A stretch of 64,000 nucleotides of DNA from assembly GCF_900564155.1 (NCBI RefSeq), contig NZ_LS999839.1:3965097-4029096 (forward strand), in the 5' to 3' direction. The position numbers were made by a program, and so were the translations under genes. Every line of letters begins with the position of its first letter. Position 1 is the stretch's first letter. The notes beneath the pieces were generated by a model. That model saw only the letters and a list, made by a program, of their open reading frames with translations, was not told where the DNA came from and did no database searches. Of the stretch, positions 1 to 8,314 are shown one piece after another. This DNA comes from Pedobacter schmidteae. Its GTDB lineage: Bacteria; Bacteroidota; Bacteroidia; Sphingobacteriales; Sphingobacteriaceae.

Positions 1-1514
1 AGGTCTGTGTCTTCTGTTTTTCCTGGTATACCTGCGCTATTAAAGTAATTGGTTACGTTTAAACTATTCTCGTAGCTTTTGCTGGTCTGGCTTTCGGGTT
101 GGAGGTCGATGGATAAAGTTCGGCCTCTTTTTTTGAATCTTTTAGACCAGTTGATGTTTCCGTTGTAGGTTTCGCTATTGCCATTGCCGGTATTTTCCTG
201 ATTGTTCTGACTGATAAAAAGACCTGTATTACTTAGTGTGGCACTTTTGCTAGTAGAATTGTTGCGGTTGCGGCTTTTGCTGAGACCAAATGATAACTTC
301 AGTGTAGAGAGAGGGCTGGCGTTATAGGTGTAGGTTCCTTTTAATGATTCGCCGGCAACTTTTGCATAACTGTCCGATCGTCCGTTGCTGGTAAATTTGG
401 TTTCGTTGGGTAGCAATTCTTCAGAACTGGCGGTGGTATGGTTTTCGTTTTTGTTGTCGAAACTTTTAAAATTGATTTTAATGCCCATTTTATTGTCCGA
501 AAATTTATCGGCATAGTAAGCACCTATACTTAAATTATTGGGTAGGCCACCAGATGCTGCAATATAATCCTCGTCATCGGCATCGGCTACATACATAATG
601 GAGCTGCCATCATCACCAACTTCTATCAGATCGTACTCTTCTCCCTTTAGTTTTCGCATGGAAGTATTGATTTTCGATTCGTTATTTAAGGTCGAATAAG
701 TGCCATAAACTGCTGCTTTTAGTTTATTTTTAAACACCCCGATCATGCCACCATAGTCGCCCAGATTGTCCATATTGCTGTTCAGGTCGATGGTAGAGAG
801 GTACCCGTTTTTCGAATTCTCTTTGAGTTTGATGTTGATGGTTTTATTTTTTATGCCATCGTCAATGCCGGTCAGCTCGGCACTTTTGCTTTTTTTATCA
901 TACACTTGTATTTCTTCAACCGCATTTGCTTTGAGATATCTGGTGGCCAATAGTGGATCATCGCCAAAAAACTCATCCCCATCAACCAATACCGTTTTTA
1001 CTGTTTTACCCTGTGCTTTAATATTACCATTTTTATCAACCTCTATTCCCGGTAGCCTTTTTAGCAGCTCTTGTACATTGGCATTGCTACGTACGGCAAA
1101 GCTATCGGCCTGGAAAACTATGGTGTCACCTTTCATTCTTATGGCGCTTTTTGTCGCTTGTATGACTACTTCATGTAACAGTTTCGATTTCAGCTCCATA
1201 TTGATGTGACCTAAATTGATGTTGGAAGTATCGGATAATCTTAAATTGCGGATATAATCGCCCATTTTCGGATAGGAAATCAATATTTTGTAGTCGCCCT
1301 TTTTAAGATTGGAAAACTCGAAATATCCCAGCTTGTCGGTCCGTGTTGTTTTGATCATGACCGAATCTGTAGCTCTGATGAGTAGGACAGTACTGTGCTC
1401 TAGTTTTATTTTTTCTGTGGAATCTGTAACTACGCCCTTTATGTTTGCTTTTTGTGCCATGGCAGTAAAAACAGAAAACAGCAACAGAATATTAAGAAAA
1501 ATTGTTTTGAGCAT
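1..1514 (-). CDS. TonB-dependent receptor-like outer-membrane beta-barrel protein (partial, C-terminus outside window)
   Basis: An open frame runs from an ATG at 1514 down to base 1 with no stop, giving at least 504 residues. The N-terminus has a signal peptide (MLKTIFLNILLLFSVFTAMA, cut before QKA). A CarboxypepD_reg-like domain follows (about residues 22-100), then a plug-like stretch with LLKRLPGIEVDKNG and VLVDGDEFFGDDP, then alternating polar/aromatic barrel strands. This order fits the outer-membrane beta-barrel family related to TonB receptors (OMP_b-brl_3 type), probably an uptake or surface protein of unknown substrate. The upstream neighbour is on the same strand but is separated by a strong terminator, so this gene should have its own promoter. 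The family assignment is solid; the ligand is unknown. Confidence 0.85.
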   Translation of the reverse strand, partial: MLKTIFLNILLLFSVFTAMAQKANIKGVVTDSTEKIKLEHSTVLLIRATDSVMIKTTRTDKLGYFEFSNLKKGDYKILISYPKMGDYIRNLRLSDTSNINLGHINMELKSKLLHEVVIQATKSAIRMKGDTIVFQADSFAVRSNANVQELLKRLPGIEVDKNGNIKAQGKTVKTVLVDGDEFFGDDPLLATRYLKANAVEEIQVYDKKSKSAELTGIDDGIKNKTINIKLKENSKNGYLSTIDLNSNMDNLGDYGGMIGVFKNKLKAAVYGTYSTLNNESKINTSMRKLKGEEYDLIEVGDDGSSIMYVADADDEDYIAASGGLPNNLSIGAYYADKFSDNKMGIKINFKSFDNKNENHTTASSEELLPNETKFTSNGRSDSYAKVAGESLKGTYTYNASPLSTLKLSFGLSKSRNRNNSTSKSATLSNTGLFISQNNQENTGNGNSETYNGNINWSKRFKKRGRTLSIDLQPESQTSKSYENSLNVTNYFNSAGIPGKTEDTD

Positions 1515-1682
1515 ATATATGTTGTGGCAAACGGGCGTAATTCTTAAAGCTAAGAACTATTTTTTTGTCTGCATCAATTTTTGGAAATAATATTCTTTTT
1601 TGGTTGTGTGCGAAAAAGAAGTCTACGAGATATGAAATGGAGCTTTTGTAGGCCTATGATGGGTTTAAAATAAGCTGATCAT

Positions 1683-1713
1683 AAAAAAAGCCCGAAATTT
1701 TCGGGCTTTTTTT
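1683..1713 (-). terminator. Rho-independent terminator (works in either direction)
   Basis: A perfect inverted repeat has arms 1683-1696 and 1700-1713 (GC core AGCCCG/CGGGCT), with seven A on one side and seven T on the other. It terminates the minus-strand transcript from the lipoprotein/kdsB operon before the barrel gene. The T-tract on both strands would also stop opposing transcription. Confidence 0.9.
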
Positions 1714-1747
1714 GTAAATGTATATTTGGTTAGAATATGCTGGTTTT

Positions 1748-1780
1748 CAATCAATCAAACTGATTGATTGCTGTTTGATT
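1748..1780. repeat. Overlapping inverted repeats
   Basis: CAATCAATCA (1748-1757) is followed after three bases by its exact complement TGATTGATTG (1761-1770). AATCAAAC (1753-1760) can instead pair with GTTTGATT (1773-1780). The two foldings exclude each other. The repeats lie 234-266 bases upstream of the barrel gene and beyond the terminator, in the 3' region of the lipoprotein transcript. Function unknown. Confidence 0.55.
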
Positions 1781-1925
1781 ATATAAACATAATATAAAAT
1801 TTATAAGAATCATAATTTTATTTTTATTTTTTTTTGAAGAGATATACAAAGTATGGCTTTTTTACGTTCGTACACTCTTCCAGCTATTAAAAAGAACCTT
1901 TTTTAGCAATTAAATTAAACACAGT

Positions 1926-2459
1926 TTATTTACAGCAATTGTAATAAGGCTTTACTTTTTTTTCCTGCTCCGACCAGGCAATGTATATATTGCTTTCTTT
2001 TCCGGTGCGATATTTGAAACCATTTAGTGATGATTGTTTGAGTTCGTTATAAAATTTTTTGTCGGGCGCATACTGGTCCGGATCTTCATTTTCGGTAACC
2101 GCAGGTTCCAGGAAATTTTCATCGTCCAGAAATAACTTGTATTCATTTAAAATGAAAGCCATCTGGTCACTTTCCTTTTTTAAATCAACAGTTGATTTGT
2201 AGTTGTTGATCAGATCGGTCGCTTTAAAGTTTTTCTCATATAATAGTTTTCCATCGTGGGCTGTAATGGTAAATTTAATGACCAGCTCTTTCAGGAAATC
2301 ACCCTCAAGGGCTACTTTAAATGTGTCGGCCAGTAGGGTATCGCTAAAAGGTTTTACTACAACCTGATCTGAAACATCACCTTTTACTTCCTGTCCCGAA
2401 GGATGGCAGGCACTTATAAACACGAAGAGCAATAAAATTGGGATAAGATAACTTTTCAT
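1926..2459 (-). CDS. Predicted lipoprotein, function unknown
   Basis: A 177-residue protein with a lipoprotein signal peptide (hydrophobic residues 4-15, lipobox ISAC, acylated Cys18). The mature part is acidic and lysine-rich, with no motif I recognise, and ends in YYNCCK. It begins 33 bases after the kdsB stop and is probably the last gene of a dNK-kdsB-lipoprotein transcript, since the next strong terminator is downstream at 1683-1713. Lipid-anchored envelope location is inferred from the signal; no function is proposed. Confidence 0.75.
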   Translation of the reverse strand: MKSYLIPILLLFVFISACHPSGQEVKGDVSDQVVVKPFSDTLLADTFKVALEGDFLKELVIKFTITAHDGKLLYEKNFKATDLINNYKSTVDLKKESDQMAFILNEYKLFLDDENFLEPAVTENEDPDQYAPDKKFYNELKQSSLNGFKYRTGKESNIYIAWSEQEKKVKPYYNCCK

Positions 2460-2492
2460 ACGTGTACCTAATATAAGGAATAATCAGATGGA

Positions 2493-3221
2493 TCAGCTAA
2501 CGATTTTATTCAAATCTTCGGGTGTATCTATAGCGATGGTTTCAAGCTGGGTGATGCGGGTTTGTATGGTATAACCGTTTTCTATCCAGCGTAGTTGTTC
2601 CAGGCTTTCGGCCATTTCTAACGTCGAGGGCTGTAGCCTGGTAATCTGCGCCAGGGTAGAGGCGGTATAACCGTAAATGCCAATATGTTTGTAAAACTGA
2701 TGTGCTTTTAACCATTGGGCTTTTTCGGCGTTTCTGATATAAGGAATGGTATGCCTGCTGAAATAAATAGCTTGCTGATAGCTGTTGATCACTACTTTTG
2801 GAATGTTGTTGTTAAACAATTCTTCTTCGGTATGAATTTTCTTTATTAAGGTAGCCAATTGCACATCAGGTTGTTCAAAGCAAGATACCAAAAGATCAAT
2901 TTGTTTGGGGTTGATGAAAGGTTCATCGCCCTGTATATTGATGACAATGTCGAAATCAGGCAATTGCTGCGCTACTTCAGCACAGCGGTCTGTACCACTC
3001 TGGTGTGTGGCACCAGTCATGATACATTCACCTCCAAAGTTAGTTACAGCAGTCGCAATTCGCTCATCATCAGTAGCCACCACTACTTTATGTAAAGTGC
3101 TGGCCTTTGATGCTTGCTCATACACCCGCTGAATCATGCTTTTTCCTTGAATATCGATTAAAGGCTTACCCGGAAAACGAGTAGAAGCATATCGTGCAGG
3201 AATAATGCCCAGTACTTTCAT
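2493..3221 (-). CDS. kdsB: 3-deoxy-manno-octulosonate cytidylyltransferase
   Basis: CMP-KDO synthetase activates KDO with CTP for lipid A inner-core synthesis in the cytoplasm. The 242 residues match the family's usual length (about 250). Visible hallmarks are the N-terminal nucleotide loop IPARYASTRFPGKP (residues 7-20), ATDDERI (49-55), GTDRCAEVA (76-84) and NIQGDEPFI (95-103). The gene starts one base after the stop of the deoxynucleoside kinase gene, so the two are co-transcribed and possibly translationally coupled. Presence of this gene indicates a KDO-containing lipopolysaccharide and hence a Gram-negative envelope. Highly confident. Confidence 0.96.
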   Translation of the reverse strand: MKVLGIIPARYASTRFPGKPLIDIQGKSMIQRVYEQASKASTLHKVVVATDDERIATAVTNFGGECIMTGATHQSGTDRCAEVAQQLPDFDIVINIQGDEPFINPKQIDLLVSCFEQPDVQLATLIKKIHTEEELFNNNIPKVVINSYQQAIYFSRHTIPYIRNAEKAQWLKAHQFYKHIGIYGYTASTLAQITRLQPSTLEMAESLEQLRWIENGYTIQTRITQLETIAIDTPEDLNKIVS

Positions 3222-3222
3222 G

Positions 3223-3837
3223 TTAAAACAGTCCGTTAATCTCGGCTTCTATAGATTGGATAATGCTACCCAGGTCTTCGGGGTTATTGGTGAAATCAAG
3301 TTTATCCTTGTCCAGAATCAGTAATTTACCAAGATTATAGTTTTTAATCCAGGTTTCATACTTTTCATTAAGTTTCGCCAGGTAATCTATGCGGATACTG
3401 GTTTCGTATTCGCGGCCACGGCGTTGGATATTGTTGACCAATGTTGGTACAGATGCACGAAGGTAAACCAGTAAATCTGGTGGTTTAATGAATGAAGTGA
3501 TGTTTTCAAAAATGGATTTATAGTTTTGATGATCTCTGGTAGTCATCAATCCCATTTCATGCAGGTTGTCGGCAAAAATATGTGCATCTTCGTAGATGGT
3601 TCTGTCCTGAATTACATTTCTATTGAAATTCTCAATGTCTGCAATCTGCTGAAAACGGCTGTTCAGGAAATAGATTTGCAGGTTGAAACTCCAACGTTTC
3701 ATGTCGCTGTAAAAATCCTCCAGGTACGGATTATTATCTACGGCTTCATAAAGTGCTTCCCATCCATAATTTTTGGCTAGTAAACCAGTTAAAGTAGTTT
3801 TTCCTGCGCCAATATTTCCAACTATTGCTATGTGCAT
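3223..3837 (-). CDS. Deoxynucleoside kinase (deoxyadenosine/deoxyguanosine kinase family)
   Basis: This enzyme phosphorylates salvaged deoxynucleosides with ATP. The 204 residues show the P-loop GNIGAGKT (7-14), the substrate-binding Glu in LYEAVDNNPYL (29-39), the DRTIYED motif (78-84, equivalent to the DRS motif carrying the catalytic base and Arg), and an Arg-rich lid RRGREYE. It is the size of bacterial dGK/dAK enzymes. It directly precedes kdsB with a one-base gap. The exact base preference (purine or pyrimidine) cannot be read from sequence alone. Confidence 0.93.
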   Translation of the reverse strand: MHIAIVGNIGAGKTTLTGLLAKNYGWEALYEAVDNNPYLEDFYSDMKRWSFNLQIYFLNSRFQQIADIENFNRNVIQDRTIYEDAHIFADNLHEMGLMTTRDHQNYKSIFENITSFIKPPDLLVYLRASVPTLVNNIQRRGREYETSIRIDYLAKLNEKYETWIKNYNLGKLLILDKDKLDFTNNPEDLGSIIQSIEAEINGLF

Positions 3838-3886
3838 ATATTTTTAGCTATAAGATTTTAGGGGTGAGTTTTAGATTTTTGATGGG

Positions 3887-3954
3887 AGATTTGAGATATG
3901 AGGCATGATGTGTAACCCTATGTATCTCAAATCTAGCGTCTCGTATCTCAAATC
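3887..3954. repeat. Intergenic inverted/direct repeats between trpS and dNK genes
   Basis: AGATTTGAGATA (3887-3898) is exactly complementary to TATCTCAAATCT (3923-3934), and a second copy, TATCTCAAATC, lies at 3944-3954. The pairing 3888-3902 with 3940-3954 extends to 14 of 15 bases. One left arm can therefore pair with either of two right arms. The repeats lie in the 138-base gap between two minus-strand genes; there is no T-tract typical of a terminator. Confidence 0.6.
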
Positions 3955-3975
3955 ACTTTTCCCAAATCTAATCAT

Positions 3976-4974
3976 TTAAAATGATTTAAAACCAATGATT
4001 TCTCTAACCTCTCTGATGGTTCTTTGCGCGCTTTCTCTTGCTTTTAGAGCTCCATGTTTGGCTACCTGACGTAAGTAGGAGTTGTCTTTAGACAGCTCTT
4101 CAATGCGCTCGCGGATAGGAGAGTTGAATACGATCATATCTTCGGCAAGCTGTTTTTTGAAGTCGCCATAACGGATCCCCATTTTATTATACAGGTCCTC
4201 AAAATGAGCCAGGGTGTCGGCCGGCGAAACAATTTTCATCAGGTCGAACAGGTTTTGTATGGCTTCGGGTTTTGCCTGATTCTCGGTAGTCGGACCGCTA
4301 TCGGTTACTGCGCGGGCAACTTTTTTACGGATAATTTCGGGGCTATCTGATAGGTAAACGCAACTACCTTCGCCATTAGATTTACTCATTTTTCCATTTC
4401 CATCCAGTCCTGGTACTTTAACCAGATTTGCAGCATAGTTAAACGCAAATGATTCCGGGAAATACTCAGTTTGATATAGTCTGTTGAAACGATTTCCAAA
4501 GGTACGGGTAAATTCAAGGTGTTGTTCCTGATCTTTACCTACAGGCACCTTGGTAGCTTTATGGATCAGAATATCGGCCGCCATTAATGTAGGATAAGTT
4601 AATAACCCGGCATTTACATTGTCGGGTTGCGACCTTACTTTGTCTTTAAATGAGGTACTTCTTTCCAGTTCGCCCATATAGGCGTTCATGTTCAGGTACA
4701 GATAAAGTTCGGCTACTTCCGGAACATCAGATTGTATATATATGGTGGTTTCTTCAGGGTTGATGCCACAGGCAAGGTACTCTACCAATACATGCTTTAC
4801 ATACCCATGTAAATCCTGAGGAGTAGGATGGGTGGTTAAGGAATGAAGGTCGGCAATAAAAAAATAGCAGTTATAATCATACTGCATTTTTACAAAGTTG
4901 GTTACTGCACCAAAATAATTTCCTAAGTGTAATTTCCCCGTCGGACGAATACCACTAACTACCGTTTCTTTCAT
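3976..4974 (-). CDS. trpS: Tryptophanyl-tRNA synthetase
   Basis: A class Ic aminoacyl-tRNA synthetase that charges tRNA-Trp. It has 332 residues, the standard bacterial length. The HIGH-type signature is HLGN (16-19) within GKLHLGNYFGAV, and the KMSKS loop is exactly KMSKS (195-199). AYMGELERSTSFKDK and PVGKDQEQHLEFTR are typical TrpRS segments. It stands alone on the minus strand, divergent from plsC across a 218-base gap. No leader-peptide attenuation was evident. Very confident. Confidence 0.97.
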   Translation of the reverse strand: MKETVVSGIRPTGKLHLGNYFGAVTNFVKMQYDYNCYFFIADLHSLTTHPTPQDLHGYVKHVLVEYLACGINPEETTIYIQSDVPEVAELYLYLNMNAYMGELERSTSFKDKVRSQPDNVNAGLLTYPTLMAADILIHKATKVPVGKDQEQHLEFTRTFGNRFNRLYQTEYFPESFAFNYAANLVKVPGLDGNGKMSKSNGEGSCVYLSDSPEIIRKKVARAVTDSGPTTENQAKPEAIQNLFDLMKIVSPADTLAHFEDLYNKMGIRYGDFKKQLAEDMIVFNSPIRERIEELSKDNSYLRQVAKHGALKARESAQRTIREVREIIGFKSF

Positions 4975-5192
4975 CTGTATTTTATATTGTTAAATTGAAG
5001 CGGCTATGTCATTAAGGTGGTTGATCCTATTCTTGACAACCGCATTAATGGCAAAAACTTCAAGAGGCCGAAATTAATAAAAAACCCTAATTCGGACAGC
5101 TTATAATTTCTTTTTTTATGCATAATTTAATTGTTTATTGCTTAATTGCAGTTTAGTGACGAAATAGGACCTTTTATTGTATTTTAAATTTA

Positions 5193-5927
5193 ATGATCAA
5201 CATTCTGAAACAAGCACACCGTATCTATTCTATTTTTGTCATACTGGTCTGCTCTCTTTTTTTTCTGCCATTTTATTACCTGCTGGCCGGAAATCCAAAA
5301 AACTACGGAAGCCTAAATCGGTTGCGTAAATTGAAAAGCAGACTTTGTGCGCTGTTTATCGGTTTGGTTCCCCGCATTACTTTTGAACAGCCTCTGCAAC
5401 CGGGGCAGACCTATATTTACTGTGCGAATCACGCCTCTAATCATGACATTATGCTGCTTTGTATACTGGCCGAGGGTCGGTTCCATTTTATGGGAAAAGA
5501 GGAATTGTTGAAGAACCCGTTGCTCCGTATATTTTTTAAAACGATTGATATCCCGGTAAACCGGGACAGCAAAATATCTGCTTTCAGGGCTTTTAAGCGG
5601 GCTGGTGATAATCTTGAAAAGGGGATGAGCCTGATCATTTTTCCGGAGGGAGGCATTTCAGATGCGCATTATCCACCCCGGCTGATGGCTTTTAAAAATG
5701 GGCCTTTCCGGCTTGCCATTGAGAAAAATATTCCTATTGTTCCGGTAAGTCTGACCAATATCTGGAAGCTGATGTGGGATGATGGAAAGAAATATGGTTC
5801 GAAGCCAGGAATAGCCGATATTTATGTGCACAAGGCGGTTTTGACGGATAATTTGACAATAAATGACTCTGATGAGCTAAAAGACCGTATTTTTGAACTG
5901 ATAAACAGTAAACTGATTGACAAATGA
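5193..5927 (+). CDS. 1-acyl-sn-glycerol-3-phosphate acyltransferase (PlsC-like)
   Basis: A membrane-associated acyltransferase of phospholipid synthesis, transferring an acyl chain to lysophosphatidic acid. Block I is NHASNHD with catalytic HX4D (His80, Asp85), block II is IPVNRDS (119-125), block III is FPEGG (150-154), and block IV is VPVSLTN. An N-terminal hydrophobic helix (about 11-32) probably anchors it. It overlaps gatC by four bases (ATGA), so the two are translationally coupled. Substrate could also be another lysolipid; the family is clear. Confidence 0.9.
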   Translation: MINILKQAHRIYSIFVILVCSLFFLPFYYLLAGNPKNYGSLNRLRKLKSRLCALFIGLVPRITFEQPLQPGQTYIYCANHASNHDIMLLCILAEGRFHFMGKEELLKNPLLRIFFKTIDIPVNRDSKISAFRAFKRAGDNLEKGMSLIIFPEGGISDAHYPPRLMAFKNGPFRLAIEKNIPIVPVSLTNIWKLMWDDGKKYGSKPGIADIYVHKAVLTDNLTINDSDELKDRIFELINSKLIDK

Positions 5928-6214
5928 TTATTGATAAGCAAACCATATACAAAGTTGCAGATTTAGCAAGGATAGCTGTAAAGGAGGATGAAGTTGAGGC
6001 GTTGATACCGGACATGAACAAAATCCTTACTTTTATGGAGCAGTTAAATGAACTGGATACGACTGGGGTTGAGCCTCTGGTTTATATGAATACGGAAGAG
6101 AATGTTTGGCGCGAAGATGAGGTGAAGCAGGAAATCAGCACTGCCGAGGGATTGAAAAATGCTGCACTGCACAATGAGTCCTTTTTTCTGGTGCCAAAGA
6201 TCATAGAAAAATAA
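5924..6214 (+). CDS. gatC: Asp-tRNA(Asn)/Glu-tRNA(Gln) amidotransferase subunit C
   Basis: GatC is the small stabilising subunit of the GatCAB complex, which amidates mischarged Glu-tRNA(Gln) and Asp-tRNA(Asn). At 96 residues it has the usual size, and it shows the family pattern: an N-terminal helix VADLARIAVKEDEVE, MNKILTFMEQLNELDTTGVEP, and a conserved R-E-D segment VWREDEV near the C-terminus. It overlaps the acyltransferase gene by four bases. gatA and gatB are not in the window, which is common because these subunits are often scattered in Bacteroidota. Confidence 0.93.
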   Translation: MIIDKQTIYKVADLARIAVKEDEVEALIPDMNKILTFMEQLNELDTTGVEPLVYMNTEENVWREDEVKQEISTAEGLKNAALHNESFFLVPKIIEK

Positions 6215-6268
6215 GCGTTATTGTAACATTGGAACACCAGATGGTGTCTAAAAAACAAAAAACACAGG

Positions 6269-7078
6269 ATGGAAAGCGTATCAACAGCAGCAGAAATAGC
6301 AGGGCCATTGAATGGAATGGCCAATAAAGCATTGATCCATATCAGGGATATCGGGAGAAAATATGTGATTGGCTCTGAGGTGATTCATGCCTTGAAATCA
6401 GTTACACTGGATATTCACAAGGGAGAGTTTGTGGCGTTGATGGGGCCTTCGGGTTCTGGAAAATCTACCCTGATGAATATTTTAGGGTGTTTGGATACTC
6501 CAAGCAAAGGTGATTATATTTTGAATGGTACCAATGTGAGCCATATGTCTGATAATGAGTTGGCCGAAGTGAGAAACAAGGAAATTGGTTTTGTTTTTCA
6601 GACTTTTAACTTGTTGCCCCGTTCTACTTCATTGGATAATGTTGCACTACCGCTGATTTATGCGGGTGCCAATAAAAAGGAACGTGAAGAGCGGGCACAT
6701 AAGGCTTTAGAAAATGTTGGATTGGGCAATAGGGTAAGTCATAAACCTAATGAGTTATCGGGCGGACAGCGTCAGCGTGTAGCTGTAGCCAGGGCATTGA
6801 TCAACAATCCCTCTATCATTTTAGCTGATGAGCCTACCGGAAACCTGGATACCAAGACCTCTATTGAGATTATGGGGCTGCTGGAAGAGATTCATAGTAA
6901 GGGGAATACCATTATCCTGGTTACGCATGAAGAAGACATTGCACAACATGCGCATCGCATTGTGCGGATGCGTGACGGATTGATTGAGAATGATTATCAA
7001 AACACAGATATTAAAACAGTTTCACCCCGTTTATCTGGCTTAAAAGCCAAAGGCGACGATTTTGAAACGATTGTTTAA
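6269..7078 (+). CDS. ABC transporter ATP-binding protein (LolD/MacB type)
   Basis: A cytoplasmic ATPase subunit of 269 residues. It shows Walker A GPSGSGKST (59-67), Q-loop FVFQTFNLL, signature LSGGQRQR (163-170), Walker B IILADEPTGNLD (183-194) and the switch His in VTHEEDIA. This arrangement, with GFVFQTFNLLPR and GGQRQRVAVARAL, is typical of LolD/MacB/FtsE-like ATPases that drive FtsX-type permeases. The first 16-20 residues look unlike the family, so translation may start at the internal ATG at 6317 (MANKALIHIRDI). No permease is adjacent; the unpaired FtsX/MacB-type permease at 11110-12351 is a possible partner. Confidence 0.92.
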   Translation: MESVSTAAEIAGPLNGMANKALIHIRDIGRKYVIGSEVIHALKSVTLDIHKGEFVALMGPSGSGKSTLMNILGCLDTPSKGDYILNGTNVSHMSDNELAEVRNKEIGFVFQTFNLLPRSTSLDNVALPLIYAGANKKEREERAHKALENVGLGNRVSHKPNELSGGQRQRVAVARALINNPSIILADEPTGNLDTKTSIEIMGLLEEIHSKGNTIILVTHEEDIAQHAHRIVRMRDGLIENDYQNTDIKTVSPRLSGLKAKGDDFETIV

Positions 7079-7081
7079 TTT

Positions 7082-7630
7082 ATGAAGATATATACCAAGA
7101 CGGGGGATAAAGGACAAACCTCGTTAATAGGAGGTACAAGGGTGCCAAAATACCATTTAAGGATTGAGTGTTATGGCACAGTAGATGAGCTAAATTCCTA
7201 TATCGGACTTATCATGTGTCAGGATATAGATCTACATCATCAAAAGCTGTTAAAAGAAATACAGGATCGCCTTTTTACTGTTGGGGCTGCTTTAGCTGCT
7301 GATCCGGAAAAATCCAGAATGAAGATTCCTGATCTGCATGATAGCGATATCAGTTTATTGGAAAAAGAAATGGACGATATGAATGAGGTATTGCCCGAGT
7401 TGAAGCATTTTGTGCTCCCGGGAGGTAATACGGTGGTATCGTACTGTCATATAGCCCGCTGTATATGCCGCCGGGCCGAGCGCTTAACGGTTCATTTGGC
7501 TTCCGAAAGCTTTGTTGACGAAAAAATGACGATTTATTTGAACCGTTTAAGTGATTATTTGTTTGTTTTGGCACGAAAACTGAATTCAGATGCTAAAACG
7601 GAAGAAAATATCTGGATTCCGCGATTATAG
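7082..7630 (+). CDS. Cob(I)alamin adenosyltransferase, PduO type
   Basis: Transfers the adenosyl group of ATP to cob(I)alamin to make adenosylcobalamin. The 182 residues carry the N-terminal ATP-binding signature YTKTGDKGQTSLIGG (4-18) and the helical motif CRRAERLTVHL, both diagnostic of the PduO-type trimer. The gene starts three bases after the ABC ATPase stop, so it is in the plsC-gatC-ABC transcript. The cell thus maintains adenosylcobalamin, for a mutase or reductase outside the window. Confident. Confidence 0.94.
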   Translation: MKIYTKTGDKGQTSLIGGTRVPKYHLRIECYGTVDELNSYIGLIMCQDIDLHHQKLLKEIQDRLFTVGAALAADPEKSRMKIPDLHDSDISLLEKEMDDMNEVLPELKHFVLPGGNTVVSYCHIARCICRRAERLTVHLASESFVDEKMTIYLNRLSDYLFVLARKLNSDAKTEENIWIPRL

Positions 7631-7686
7631 TTGTTTTTAAGGATTGTGTAACAATGTTATAGACCTTAAAATAGTAGAAAAAAAAG

Positions 7687-7719
7687 TTTGTTTTGCTCAG
7701 GTTTTTTAATATACTTTTG
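7687..7719 (+). promoter_or_regulatory. Bacteroidota-type promoter for the DUF2795 gene
   Basis: A -33-like TTTG (7687-7690) lies 21 bases before TACTTTTG (7712-7719), which matches the Bacteroidota -7 consensus TAnnTTTG. Start of transcription would be near 7724, about 30 bases before the ATG at 7756. Confidence 0.6.
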
Positions 7720-7755
7720 CGAAATAAATTAGAATAACTAAATAGTATAAGAAAT

Positions 7756-7977
7756 ATGTATTGGACATTAGAACTCGCATCGCACCTGGAAGACGCTCCA
7801 TGGCCTGCAACAAAAGATGAATTGATTGATTACGGTATAAGATCAGGCGCACCTGTTGAGGTGATCGAAAATTTACAAGCTTTGGAAGATGATGGGGAGC
7901 CATACGAAACCATTGAAGAAATTTGGCCTGATTATCCTACAAAGGATGATTTCTTTTTCAACGAAGATGAATATTAA
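7756..7977 (+). CDS. DUF2795 domain small acidic protein
   Basis: A 73-residue soluble protein. The core, with LEDAPWPATKDELIDYGIRSGAPVEVI and LEDDGEPYETIEEIWPDYP, matches the DUF2795-type small proteins common in Bacteroidota; the last residues are strongly acidic (DDFFFNEDEY). No catalytic motif is visible. It has its own promoter (7687-7719) and its own terminator (7995-8020), so it is a monocistronic unit and may be well expressed. Function unknown. Confidence 0.85.
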   Translation: MYWTLELASHLEDAPWPATKDELIDYGIRSGAPVEVIENLQALEDDGEPYETIEEIWPDYPTKDDFFFNEDEY

Positions 7978-7994
7978 ACGGTAACGAATAGCAG

Positions 7995-8020
7995 AGGCTC
8001 CTGAAAAGGAGCCTTTTTTA
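7995..8020 (+). terminator. Rho-independent terminator of the DUF2795 gene
   Basis: AGGCTCCT (7995-8002), loop GAAA, AGGAGCCT (8007-8014), then a run of T. A textbook GNRA-loop terminator 18 bases after the stop codon. Confidence 0.93.
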
Positions 8021-8105
8021 TTTTTGGAACGATGATTGTTTATGAAATGTCATGGATTGTTTAACAATCCAGGTTCATTTGTTTATCTAACCTAAAATAA
8101 ACGTT

Positions 8106-8267
8106 ATGGGAAATCTACTTTATCTTGTTGCCGTAGTATTAGTGATATTATGGATTATTGGCTTCTTTTTTCATGGATTTGGGCCTAATGTAGGTGGCTT
8201 AATTCATATTTTGCTGGTTATTGCAGTGATCGCTATTTTGCTGAAAGTGATTAACCGGGCAGCATAA
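8106..8267 (+). CDS. 53-residue membrane protein (Lmo0937 family-like)
   Basis: ATG at 8106 to TAA at 8265-8267 encodes 53 residues: MGNLLYLVAVVLVILWIIGF, then FHGFGPNVGG, then a second hydrophobic helix LIHILLVIAVIAILLKVI ending in NRAA. Two transmembrane helices joined by a Gly-rich turn fit the Lmo0937/DUF5670-like family of tiny membrane proteins, often stress-associated in Bacteroidota. It lies between a terminator and the convergent ispD gene. The family match is by length and pattern only. Confidence 0.8.
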   Translation: MGNLLYLVAVVLVILWIIGFFFHGFGPNVGGLIHILLVIAVIAILLKVINRAA

Positions 8268-8314
8268 TATAAGGGAAGAGATCATCTTAAACCAGGCGCG
8301 ATTGGGTGCTTATT

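Larger units (their letters stand above)
1515..1925. other. Intergenic region with terminator and dyad
   Basis: About 410 bases lie between two minus-strand genes. I see no convincing small gene. The region is AT-rich and holds a strong bidirectional terminator (1683-1713) and a set of overlapping inverted repeats (1748-1780). The promoter of the barrel gene should lie between about 1520 and 1680, but I could not point to a clean TAnnTTTG box on the minus strand. Confidence 0.6.

Noticed and set aside
766..1590. Plus-strand open frames of 147 and 93 residues
   Set aside because: They lie antisense to the clear outer-membrane barrel frame on the minus strand, have the low-complexity Ser/Leu/Phe bias of shadow frames, and match no family.
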